From Diabrotica undecimpunctata (taxonomy: Eukaryota; Arthropoda; Insecta; Coleoptera; Chrysomelidae): a DNA stretch of 64,000 nt. A program made the position numbers and the translations under genes. The stretch is taken from contig NC_092808.1 in the NCBI RefSeq assembly GCF_040954645.1, forward strand, positions 86,497,389 through 86,561,388, written 5' to 3'. This document shows positions 36,150-46,300 of this stretch, one piece after another. Under the pieces are notes generated by a model. The model was not told the DNA's origin and did no database searches. It saw only the letters and a program-made list of their open reading frames with translations. Positions within the stretch are counted from its first letter, which is position 1. Every line of letters starts with the position of its first letter.

Positions 36150-37661
36150 ATGGACGAAAAACCGAGTTGTTCCAAGAGAAGACAGCAAAATTCTGATGTT
36201 GATTCCAAAAATGAAAAGCCGCAAAAGAGACGGAAAATGTTAACGTCCGAAGGGAAGGTAATGATACGAAACGTTTATGAAGGAATTGTCGGCAGAAAAT
36301 GGCATTAAATGTTAGCCAAGCGGTCGACATTTGTAGCAGTTTAACAAAAGTATCCGTTAGCTGTATTTATCGTGTACTTAAAAATACATCGGAAAATAAT
36401 AAGCAAGAAAAAGGAAAAACTAGAGGTAGGAAAAGCATTAAGGCGTAACTAACACTGGCGAACTTTTGCATGCCGCAAAAGACAGACGTCTGACCTTAAG
36501 ATAATTCGCCAACGCACTATATGTGCACGGCACCATAAGAAGAAGGAAAAGCATTGTTTTCGATGACGAGACAAGGAATATTATACGTCAAAAAATTCAT
36601 TCATTTTATTTTGTGTGAGTGAAATTCCAACACTGAAAAAAATTTCTCAAGAGCTCAAAAACGATAACTCTTTACCCAAGATATCTCATAGGGTCTTAAT
36701 CAGAACCATGCGCGAAATGAACTTTCTAAAACGCAACAGAAAAAGTATGCTATTAGAAAAAAATGAAATTATTCGGTGGAAAAGAAAATATTTAGAAGAA
36801 ATACGAAAAATTCGCAGCACTGGATTCAAAATATATTATTTGGATGAAACCTGGATTAACGAAGGTGATACAGTTGGAAAAGTTTGGCAAGATTTAAATG
36901 TCAAAAGTAAACGCGAAGCATTTATAGAAGGCTGGTCTACAGGATTAAAAGCTTCATCAGGAAAGGACGGCGTTTAATTATCACCCATATAGGAAGTGAT
37001 ACTGGGTTCTTTGATAATGGTTTGCTTCAATTTGAGTCAAAAAAAAACAGGTGATTATCATAAAGAAATGACTTCCGAAGTATTTGAGCGCTGGTATAAG
37101 AGAATCTTATCAAAATTGGAATCTGGGTCTGTGGTTGTTATGGACAATGCGCCATATCATAGCCGCAGACTAGAACAATTACCGACGACGGCATGGCGAA
37201 AAGGGAGAATTCAAGAATGGCTTACAGAACAGGGGATTGCATACGAAGAATCAATGCTCAAAATTCAACAACTTGACATTGCACGGTTAAGGAAAAGTGA
37301 ATATCTTAAATATGTTGTGGATGAAACTGCAAAAGATTATGGTGTCAAAGTTCTACGTCTACCAACTTATCATTGCGAACTTGATCCCATTGAACTTATC
37401 TGGGCGCAAGTGAAAGGAAAAGTAGCACGCAATAACAAAACGCTCAAATTAAACGAAGTAAGGGAACTTTTGATTCAAGCAATCCTCCATGTAACTCCAG
37501 AGAAATGGGCTAAATGTATAGGCCACATAATTAAAGAAGACTATCGTATGTGGGAACTTGACACTCATATCAAAGTTTTACTAGAGCCAATTATAATTAC
37601 ACCAGGTGAAGATAATGACAGCGATAGCAGCACTGCATCTTCAGATTTAGACAGCGAATAA
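36150..37661 (+). pseudogene. DDE_3 (IS630/Tc1-type) transposase, interrupted
   Basis: Start taken at the ATG at 36150 (MDEKPSCSKRRQ). A frame change near 36295 leads to a helix-turn-helix-like segment (NVSQAVDICSSLTKVSVS). A 104-bp insert sits at 36440-36543. The next frame (36615-36977) holds the first catalytic Asp in YYLDETWI. A frame change near 36965 and another at a run of A's near 37040 lead to the last frame (36996-37661). That frame holds the second Asp in VVVMDNAPYHS and the Glu in YHCELDPIELIWAQVK. The C-terminus is an Asp/Ser-rich tail. Only a handful of lesions are visible, so inactivation is fairly recent. An unspliced domesticated gene is the alternative. Confidence 0.8.
36440..36543 (+). 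mobile_element. 104-bp SINE-like insertion with 12-bp TSD
   Basis: AGGAAAAGCATT occurs at 36428-36439 and 36544-36555, flanking the insert. The insert ends GGCACCATAAGAAGA, close to the GGCACATGAAGAAGAAGA end of the LINE at 22141-24350. Inside, TGGCGAA and TTCGCCA form an inverted pair. It is probably a truncated SINE or LINE 3' end mobilised by the same machinery. Confidence 0.7.
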
Positions 37662-37805
37662 TATTTTCTAATAGTTTAGTGGACATCAGCATAAAAAAAC
37701 CAAAAACAAAAAAAAAACGAGAAGAACATATTAAGTGTGTATAGTGTTTGTGTTTAAATATAATAGTACAATGTTTTGTTACATCCAAAATTATTTTGAT
37801 TTTGT
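37662..37805. other. 3' flank of DDE_3 gene
   Basis: AT-rich sequence including an A-rich tract (about 37700-37720). No inverted repeat matching the upstream flank was identified. Confidence 0.4.
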
Positions 37806-37895
37806 TTTTATAGAATTTTATTTTATTTTTTATTTTATTTTTTATTTTATTTTTTATTTTTTTTTATTTTATTTTTTATTTTATTTTATTTATTT
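37806..37895. repeat. (TTTTATTTTA)n-type low-complexity repeat
   Basis: A tract of alternating TTTTA/TTTTTA units of about 90 bp. Confidence 0.9.
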
Positions 37896-37984
37896 AGATC
37901 GTTTTCAAATACACAAATGGTAGCAATATTTATTTTTCTGTGGCTTTTTGCTTGTGGCATTCCGTATTTTTAGGGAGAATGTTG

Positions 37985-38223
37985 GAAATAAGCCACAATA
38001 CATCTATTTACATGTTTATTTTACTGACGTTTCGATCTCTAGTACAGAGACCGTTTTTAAAGTTAAGAAAAAAAAAAGAAAATAATATAAAAATATATAA
38101 ATATAAAATAATAAACAAATAAAATAAGTATAACTATAATTTATATCTTTGAAAACGTTCTTTGGATATAGAGATGGAAACTTTAGTAAAAACCTGCAGA
38201 TAAATATATTGTGGCCTATTTTG
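37985..38223. repeat. Small element with AATAAGCCACAAT inverted ends
   Basis: The left end GAAATAAGCCACAATAC is matched by a right end whose complement reads AAAATAGGCCACAATATA (38206-38223). Inside lies TACTGACGTTTCGATCTCTA with a short inverted pair TCTCT/AGAGA (about 38036-38050). On the minus strand this ends in GAAACGTC, the same word seen after a stem at 1635-1676. No open frame. It may be a MITE-like unit or a terminal piece of a larger element; a partial copy is at 15751-15830. Confidence 0.55.
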
Positions 38224-39230
38224 AACAATAATATTTAAACAATATAATATAATTAACGTTGAAATAAAAGTGAGTGTACGCCACTGGATTTTCATACGTC
38301 TTTCCCCACTTCTACGCCCTCAAACGATGACTCACTCTCCCAAATAGTGAAATTAGAGTTTAAAATAATTAACAGTTTTTTTGTGATCCTAATCACTCAA
38401 CACTTATTGAGTGATTAGGTTTGTGTAGTTTAAAAGAGTATAATTTAGGAGGTTGTGGGTTTTTAACATAGGTTCTTAATATGAATTAATAATGACTAAT
38501 TTCAAATTCTTCATATTCAGGCCTTAAGCTATATTTGTTATAATCTATGAAAACAACCAATTTAAAAAGAGATATAATTCTAAATGACCAACTTGGGACA
38601 AACAGTTCTCCACTCCTCAACTTATTCGGTTACAGACTATAAAATGTAAACGCATGCCAAAAATAGCTCACTTGAGAACGGCACTCTGCCGAAATAGCTT
38701 TAGTCATAGTAAATTATAATAAATTTTGTGGAAGTTTTAAAAGCAAAAGTGTTTTATTGTTAGATATGTTAAAAGTTTACGTAAGCTTCGATATTTAATT
38801 TTCTAGGTCCCTTAAAAAATCTTCATAGAACTAATTATACAGTAAATGTAATTTAAAAGTAAGCGATGCTTTAAAATATTTATTGCATTCAATACATCTT
38901 ACCCAATACCTTAGAAATAATTATAATACCAAGATAAATAAAATATTAAAATAAAATGGTTTTGAACTACTACAATTATTGTAGATAATCAATTATTGAA
39001 CCGATAATAATTATATCAATAAATAAGGTAACTTTATGTTCGATTAATTAATTTTAAAAATAAAATTGATTTAATTATTTGGCATGAATTAACCTTGTCG
39101 AAGCCGTTTTAACCTAACATTTAAAAAATTTACAAATTAAAAACTGCTCATATTAACAAATCTTCTGTTTCTTTTATTCCAATCCCCACGCTAACCTCCC
39201 GCCAACTTCCACCCAAACAACGTCACCATC
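38224..39230. other. AT-rich sequence without recognised gene
   Basis: Nothing coding or structurally repetitive was recognised over about 1 kb. Confidence 0.45.
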
Positions 39231-39233
39231 GAC

Positions 39234-39268
39234 GGTATAAATGAACGGTCCTCTATTCTCAGTGCCAG
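39234..39268 (+). promoter_or_regulatory. Core-promoter-like TATA box plus initiator
   Basis: GGTATAAATG starts at about 39235, and TCTCAGTGCC, an arthropod-style initiator (TCAGT), lies about 27 bases downstream. The spacing is that of a TATA-dependent RNA polymerase II promoter. The hammerhead-like element at 39332-39371 lies about 70 nt further on, as expected if both belong to a retroelement's 5' region. Confidence 0.5.
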
Positions 39269-39331
39269 TAATGTATTAATTAGTGATCAGTGTTGTAGTT
39301 TGCAGGGGCTCAGGAGACTGAGACCTCGAAA

Positions 39332-39371
39332 GCCCTGAAGAAGACATCGAAGAGGATGTCGAAAGCTCGGT
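39332..39371 (+). ncRNA. Hammerhead-ribozyme-like element
   Basis: In order: stem I strand GCC (39332-39334), CTGAAGA (39335-39341, fitting CTGANGA), one extra A, stem II GACATC / loop GAAGAG / GATGTC (39343-39360), GAAA (39361-39364), palindromic minimal stem III using A-GC-T, cleavage base C (39368), then GGT, which pairs with GCC by two C-G and one G-T pair. The extra base between the core and stem II and the 3-bp stem I reduce confidence. Similar minimal hammerheads are known from Penelope-like elements, but no Penelope protein is present here. Confidence 0.45.
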
Positions 39372-39483
39372 ACAATGAAAATCGACGCGGTTCAGCCCGA
39401 AAGAATGTTGAGTTTAATATTAATTCCTGTAATAGTAATAATCTTAGCTCTAGGTTAATTGTATTAATCGCGAAAACCTTTCA

Positions 39484-39485
<2 letters not shown>

Positions 39486-39547
<62 letters not shown>
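39486..39547. repeat. (TA)n microsatellite
   Basis: A pure TA tract of about 62 bp. Confidence 0.95.
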
Positions 39548-39553
<6 letters not shown>

Positions 39554-39708
39554 CCCTTTCAGCACGGCAACAAAAAATTTTCAACAAATATTTGGAAACG
39601 TTGTACTCTATGTTCTTATGTCTTAAATAGCACAGGAAAAATAATAAAATAATTCTTTATACAGGGTGTTTAGAAATAAAATACCCACACAATTGTGTAG
39701 GTTGGGCT

Positions 39709-41293
39709 TTATTTTACTAAAACTGTATAAAATATTAATACATTAGAACACATATTATTTGGTATGAAATTTCCTAAAACAGTTTTGGCTTTGGTGAGAC
39801 ATAGGTAAACATCACATTTAAGACATCTAACACGGGTTCTGCTTTTACAACCCGACCTTCTGCAAAATCTTGCTGCAGTTAAGTGGTCAATATTTGGCCA
39901 ATGTTCGTAACCATCTAACCTTTTATCTTCAGCTGGTTGTGGAGCTCGATAATTTTGTGGCCTGATTTGTGTTTCGTCTTGTGTTTCTTCTTCATCAACC
40001 TGTTCTTTCAGTTCTTCATTTGATCTTTTTCCTTTAGGTGACGATAATAAACTTTTAACGACTTCCATTCTAAATGTATAAAGATCTCGTATTTTAGATT
40101 TTGGAATATTATTTGACCGGCAATATTCGCGGTATTCCACCCAAGCATTTACTACGACTAAATCTAAAAAATGAAGTATGACTTTTAATGTCCACTTTCT
40201 GGTTTTTATCCAGGTTCTATAATATTCAAGTTGCTGGTCGCAGATGTCTACTCCACCCATATTAATATTGTAAGTTCTTACTATTTCAGGGCATTTGACG
40301 TCTACGTATTGTTTTTCTGTCTTACACCACCTTCTGACACTTTGTTCTGGTTTAATCCCTGACGCATTTGACAACATAGCAATGGATTTGGTATCCCGCC
40401 ATTTAACAGCAACCATGTTTTGTTCACTGCAATAAAACTGTTCACTGTCTCCTCTTCCAAATTTATTATCTGGTGTATATAAGGTATATATCCAAAAACA
40501 AGATGGGCACCATAGAGTTTCATTATTTCAGATGGTGTTGTATTAAGTTCTGTACCTTTCTTAGACAAACAATATATATTCGTATACGTAGCTGCCTGCT
40601 GGAAATGGCTATCTGGAAAATACTTTTCAAAATATGTAGTGCATTAGACTCTGAACAATTACATCTGTTCGATTACCTAGAAAATCTTTTTTATTTGGTT
40701 TATTCTCGATGCCCTGAAATGAACGTTTGCTCCACCGAAATGAAGGCTTTTCCATTTTAGAACTACGGTTTCCAGTGGTGTGTGGTTGATCAAATATGGG
40801 AGCTGCAGTTACACCTGAAGGACCAGAAGCCTCAACGTCATTTTGTGAACACGGGTTTTTGTTGTGAATTAGGAAATTGTCACGAGTATCTTCTCCTTCT
40901 TGGTCAGAATCCGAGGATTCGCTGTCTCCGAGGCTTTTGCGAAGGCTATTTGGCTCAATACTCCACACCGGGTCAGAATCTGAGTCATCACTAAAGCCTT
41001 CTAGTTCTGAATCTTCATAAATAATGTTCATTGCCTCTTCGATATCTTCTGGTTTGTTAAAGTCAAAATCTGCAAAAAGAGATAAGGACAATAATGATAA
41101 TCCAACCCACACAATTGTGTTGGTAGTAATGTAATTGGATATTTTGAGATTATAATATCATTTTTTAAATGTGTATATGTAGGTGCTTTCTATACAGATG
41201 TAGTAGTAATCTACATGCATTTACATTTTATTATTGACATTTTTTAATAACACAAAGTTACTTACATTTCTTACGGAATTGACGACTCGCCAT
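39709..41293 (-). pseudogene. piggyBac-like transposase #2, internally deleted, with intron
   Basis: The start is placed at 41293-41291 (MASRQFRKK). A GTAAGT donor follows at 41265 and a polypyrimidine-CAG acceptor ends at 41070, defining a 196-nt intron. Splicing joins in frame to an acidic segment (FDFNKPEDIEEAMNIIYEDS). The apparent upstream Met near 41112 is intronic. The N-terminal frame runs to 40627, another piece lies at 40302-40568, and the C-terminal half at 39709-40416. The last contains SIAMLSNASG, MGGVDICDQQLEYYRTWI and a Cys-rich tail. Between the last two pieces the catalytic core with its first Asp residues is largely missing. Confidence 0.8.
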
Positions 41294-41364
41294 TGTTACA
41301 AGACAAGCTGTGACTGTTAAAACAAAATAAATCCAACAATCGTATCAGGCAGCGCAAAGCATAA

Positions 41365-41368
41365 CACT
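41365..41368. repeat. Gypsy #1 target-site duplication (left)
   Basis: CACT, matched at 48064-48067. Confidence 0.85.
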
Positions 41369-41674
41369 AGTTACAGTACAATGACCGCTACCATCCAGTA
41401 AGTTCCACCACGTGGATTCCAACACGGGGCTACCGCTTGAACATTCTGGACTAAATTGCGACGTATTGAACAGCAAGATCAGCAATTAATAAATTATAAA
41501 AACACCATGTTAAAATCAATATTTTTCAGTCTGATTAATTAAAAGTCTGATTTAAAATTATAGTCTGATTTAAATTATTATTGTTGTTACTAAAATCTTT
41601 GTAAGTCGAAATAAAAGTTTTAATTGTGAAGTTCAGTTTTTAAAAAAGTATTTTTCCCAAGAACATTCATAATT
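41369..41674 (+). repeat. Gypsy #1 5' LTR
   Basis: Begins AGTTACAGTACAATGACC and ends ACATTCATAATT. I found no difference from 47758-48063. Confidence 0.95.
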
Positions 41675-42227
41675 GGCGCAGAGTCAGTACGGAAGTGGAA
41701 GAGTCTTTATAGATCCTCGTCACTTTTAAGTGTTTGTCCACTGTTCCAAGAACCAGCCCCAGGGAAACCGTCTGCAGAGTTCACCCGAGGGAATTAGAGA
41801 ATTAGAAGTTAGAAGAAGCCTTCAGGAGCAAAGGAATGCACATCGGCATCGTCTTTATCCTGTAAGCGATTTTATTATTACTTAGAATTAAGAAGATTAG
41901 ATTTTGAAAGAATTCTTAATAAATCAGACTCCTCTGAGTCCTTAGATTGAATCAGAGCTAAATTAGAAGATAAATAAAACAAAGATTTGAATAGATTAAC
42001 ACAAAGATTAAAGTAATTTAAAAATATCTCCTCTAAGTCCTTAGATTGACTTAAGAGTCAGATTTAGACAAAATTGAATAGCTTAATAAATACTATATAT
42101 TAATAAACATAGAGATTAATAGATAGAAAATAAGTAGATTAAGATTGATATATTTATATATTGATTATTGAAAATTACTATACCTATTTGACTATTGACT
42201 ATATATTATATTAAAAATTTTTAAAAT
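41675..42227 (+). promoter_or_regulatory. Gypsy #1 primer-binding site and leader
   Basis: GGCGCAGAGTCAGTACGG follows the LTR directly (from about 41675, sharing the final T of the LTR as TGGCGC). A 550-bp AT-rich leader follows up to the gag ATG. The leader has an imperfect repeat around CTCCTCTAAGTCCTTAGATTG / CTCTGAGTCCTTAGATTGA (about 41935 and 42030). Confidence 0.75.
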
Positions 42228-43364
42228 ATGGCAGTTCCACAATTTGACGTTAAAAATTTATGCATTCTTCCAAATTTTGACGGAAATCCAAATAAATTAC
42301 ATGAATTTATTAAAGTTTCTACAATACTTCTAAACCATTATTATGACAGACTTAATGCAGCTAGTATACAAAACAAATTTTTGCTTCATGGTATTATCAG
42401 TAAATTAACAGGTAGAGCCAAAGAAGTTATATCTGTATATGGATGCGAAACTTGGGATGAAATAAAAAACGCATTAATTCAAAATTTTGGAGACCAGAGA
42501 GACGAAAATTCGCTTACAAGGGATCTAGTAAATTTAAGACAAGGCTCAACAGAATCTATTATGCATTTTTACGAAAAAATTATGGGACTTTTAAGCTGTA
42601 TTAATAATTACCTAGAATTACATACCATAAATGCCGATATTAAAAGGAGCAAACAAGAATTTTTCCGTCAACAAGCTCTTACAACATTCTTAGCAGGCCT
42701 ACGAGAACCAATGGGCTCTGTTATCAGAGCAATGAGACCAGGAAGTTTAGCCACGGCAATACAATACGTACAGGAAGAAAATAATGTTCGATATCTTCAA
42801 AAAAATCAAATAAGTCAACCTTCAACATCAGGAAGAAGTGAAAATTATCAAGAACGCCGACCTCAGAGACAGCAGATGCCTGTACAAATCCAGAAACCAT
42901 TGTACCAGCAGACAAATTTTGCACCTCCACGATGGCAGCAACCAATGAGACAATTCTATCCGCAGAATCAGTTTCAGCAACCACATCGGCAACAAAACTT
43001 CGATCAATTTAGACAAAATTCAAACCCTCCAGCATTCAGGACCCAGAACCAGTCAAATGTATGGGCACCCAAACCTGGACAGTCAAAACAGTCTAGACAA
43101 ACACCTATGAGTGTAATATCAGAAACCACAACCAGAGGCCGTCAAAATTTTACACCAAATAACCGAGCACAGCCAAAATTCACCGTAGAAGAACTTTACA
43201 ATATACAATGCCACGGAGATGAGCAAGAAGAGAATGCCAACTACAACGATTACTACGAACCTGAATACGACAATTTTCTACAAGATACTTACGAAAATCA
43301 ACCAACCGAATACGAAGAAAACGTAAATTTTCGAGAGGACCCACCAGAAGCAATCGGAACGTAA
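42228..43364 (+). CDS. gag: Gypsy #1 Gag
   Basis: A 378-codon open frame beginning MAVPQFDVKNLCILPNFDGN. Residues about 10-190 resemble the retrotransposon Gag capsid region (LHEFIKVSTILLNHYY; ITWDEIKNAL-like block; NLRQGSTESIMHFYEKIMGL). The rest is Gln/Pro/Arg-rich and ends in an acidic Tyr/Glu stretch. No CCHC zinc knuckle is present, as in some relatives of this group, so RNA binding may rely on the basic region. The start is the first ATG after the leader. The 3' end overlaps pol by about 100 nt in the -1 frame. Confidence 0.9.
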   Translation: MAVPQFDVKNLCILPNFDGNPNKLHEFIKVSTILLNHYYDRLNAASIQNKFLLHGIISKLTGRAKEVISVYGCETWDEIKNALIQNFGDQRDENSLTRDLVNLRQGSTESIMHFYEKIMGLLSCINNYLELHTINADIKRSKQEFFRQQALTTFLAGLREPMGSVIRAMRPGSLATAIQYVQEENNVRYLQKNQISQPSTSGRSENYQERRPQRQQMPVQIQKPLYQQTNFAPPRWQQPMRQFYPQNQFQQPHRQQNFDQFRQNSNPPAFRTQNQSNVWAPKPGQSKQSRQTPMSVISETTTRGRQNFTPNNRAQPKFTVEELYNIQCHGDEQEENANYNDYYEPEYDNFLQDTYENQPTEYEENVNFREDPPEAIGT

Positions 43365-46300
43365 TTGAACTTCATTCATTTCCCGACAAGAAGGAGCTAC
43401 CCTACATCGAAATTTCTAAGCCTTCTTTACGACTTTTAATCGATACAGGATCTACAAAGTCATTTCTTAATCCAGAAATAGCTTCTTCATATTTTCCAAG
43501 TTACATAAAACATGAACCCTTTGTCGTCACATCAATTTTTCAAAACTATTCCCAAAAATATTGTGCCGAAATTCCTTCATTTTCAGAATTTAATTCTGAC
43601 AGCAAAATGAAATTTTACCTCTTTAAGTTTCACAAAACTTTCGATGGTCTTATTGGCCTCGACAATCTAAAACTCTTCGAAGCCCAATTAAACTTCCCTA
43701 AATCGCTTCTAGTTACAAAAGATTCTACAATCCCCATTAAATATTACGAAACAAATAAAACACAATTTTATTCCATTCATTTGGAAGCAAATTCTATTAG
43801 CCAAGTAAAAATTCCTGTCAAAGAAAAAAAAGGAACCATCATTATTCCTACCCAAAAAGTACAAGGCGTCGTAGTACGAGAAGCCCTTACTAACGCCGAG
43901 AACCACCTCGCCTGGACCGAAATTGCCAACTTCACGTCAGAACCCATTCATCTTTCTCTTATGGAACCACTCGAAAGCAATAAAATAGACATTCAAGATT
44001 TCCATATATATTCCATGGAAACAACCCCCGGACCAGACTACAGACAAGATATCGACGACTTAATTAAAACCGAACATCTTAACGAAGAAGAAGAGGAACA
44101 AGTTCGCCACCTATGCCGAAAATTCTCCGATATATTTCACCAACCAGACACTCCTCTCAGCTTTACTAACGAAGTTAAACACCACATCAGAACCAAGGAT
44201 GAAGAGCCTGTATATACGAAATCATACCGGTATCCGTATGTGCACAAGGAAGAAGTAAAGAAACAAATCTCTTCAATGTTAGAGCAAGGGATCATTCGAC
44301 CAAGTCAATCGCCATGGTCCTCGCCTATTTGGGTCGTGGCCAAGAAACCAGATTCATCCGGTAAAATAAAGTGGAGAATAGTGGTAGATTATAGAAAGGT
44401 CAACGAGAAGACAATTGACGACCGATACAAAATTCTTCACATTAGCGATATTTTGGACAAATTGGGAAGATGTCAATATTTTACGACCCTCGACTTAGCA
44501 AGCGGATTTCACCAAATCGAGATAGCTGAAGAAGACATTCCCAAAACAGCATTTAATGTGGAAAATGGACACTATGAATATTTAAGAATGCCGTTTGGAC
44601 TTAAGAACGCTCCGTCCACGTTCCAACGTATGATGGACAACGTATTGAAGGGACTTCAAGGAGAAATATGCCTCGTCTATATGGACGACGTAATAGTATA
44701 TTCAACATCACTACAGGAACACATAGTAAATCTCACAAAGGTATTTCAACGATTAAGAGAAGCCCGACTAAAAATCCAAGTTGACAAATGCGAATTCTTA
44801 AAGAAGCAAGTTAATTTTTTAGGACACGTAGTCACACAAGAAGGCATAAAACCGAATCCAGCGAAAATTGAAGCAATAGAAAAATATCCAATACCGAAAA
44901 CAGCAAAAGAAATAAGAGGATTTCTTGGACTACTGGGATATTACAGAAAGTTTATTCGAGACTTCGCAAAAATCACGAAACCTCTAACAAGATGCCTGAA
45001 AAAAGATGCAAAGATCGAACATACACCCGAATTCGTAGAATGCTTTGAAACGTGCAGGAAATTATTAATGAATGAGCCGTTATTGCAATATCCAGATTTT
45101 TCCAAACCGTTTAACCTCACAACAGATGCCAGCAACTTCGCTATCGGTGCAGTACTTTCCCAAGGACCAGTTGGCAGTGATAAACCAATTGCCTTTGCTT
45201 CCAGGACACTAAATGAAACCGAAACCAAGTACTCCAAAATAGAAAAGGAAATGTTAGCAATGGTGTGGGCAACTAAGTATTTTCGACCTTACCTATTTGG
45301 AAGAAAATTTAAAATACTTTCAGACCACCGTCCTTTGCAATATCTATTCTCCCTAAAGGAACCCAACTCCAAACTAGTAGGTTGGAGATTAAAATTAGAA
45401 GAATTTGACTACGAAGTAATTTACAAAAAAGGCAAAGCTAATACAAATGCGGACGCACTCTCTCGAATCGAAATATACACAAAGGAAACTAAGGACATCG
45501 ATTCACAAATTAAGGAAGTCTTCGATGATTTAGTAGACATGGAAGACGATGGATGGTCAACGACTAATAATCCAGATGCAGATCGAATAATCGACGAGAT
45601 TTTAGAAGAAAAAGCAACAGAATTAATTCCAGCAAACATCCCAGAAGATATTGTTGAAAACGAAGATCAAAACATGGACGAAGACGGAAATGAAACAATA
45701 CATACAGCAGTAGAAAACCCAATTCTTGGTATACCTATTTCGGAAAAACCACTTAACTTCTACAATAACCAAATTATAGTCAAAATCGTCAACTACAATC
45801 CACGACCTCCAGCAATTATACAAACCTTTCCGAATAAAAGACGTTATCATATCCAGCTGTCGAAAGATCAGTTAAAAGCTGATACCATAAAAATTTTTAA
45901 GGAACATCTCAACCCGAATAAGAAGTATGCAATTTTATTTGAAGCAGAAGAAGAAATTTTTGCAGAAATTTGCGAAATTATCAGGAAAACTTTTAAACAC
46001 AACGCATATGACTTAGTAAAGTGCAATCTTTTATTGGAAGACGTTAACCTAGAAGAACAACAAAAAGAGATTATAAAAAACTATCACGAAGGAAAAACGA
46101 ACCATAGAGGAATAGCTGAAACAGAAAGTCAAATAAGGAAACGATATTACTGGCCTAATATGAAGAAGGACATAGAAGATATCATAAACTTTTGCGATAT
46201 ATGTCAAGAAAATAAATACGACAGACTTCCTCCCAAACCAAAATTTATGGTTACACCAACTCCCACTAAACCACTGGAAATAGTTCACATTGATTTATTC

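Noticed and set aside
38030..38060. A functional hammerhead on the minus strand of the 37985-38223 repeat
   Set aside because: The stem and GAAACGTC are present but no CTGANGA-like core precedes the stem.
41070..41112. Met at about 41112 as the start of piggyBac-like transposase #2
   Set aside because: It is inside the predicted intron; the upstream exon with MASRQFRKK splices in frame to the acidic segment.
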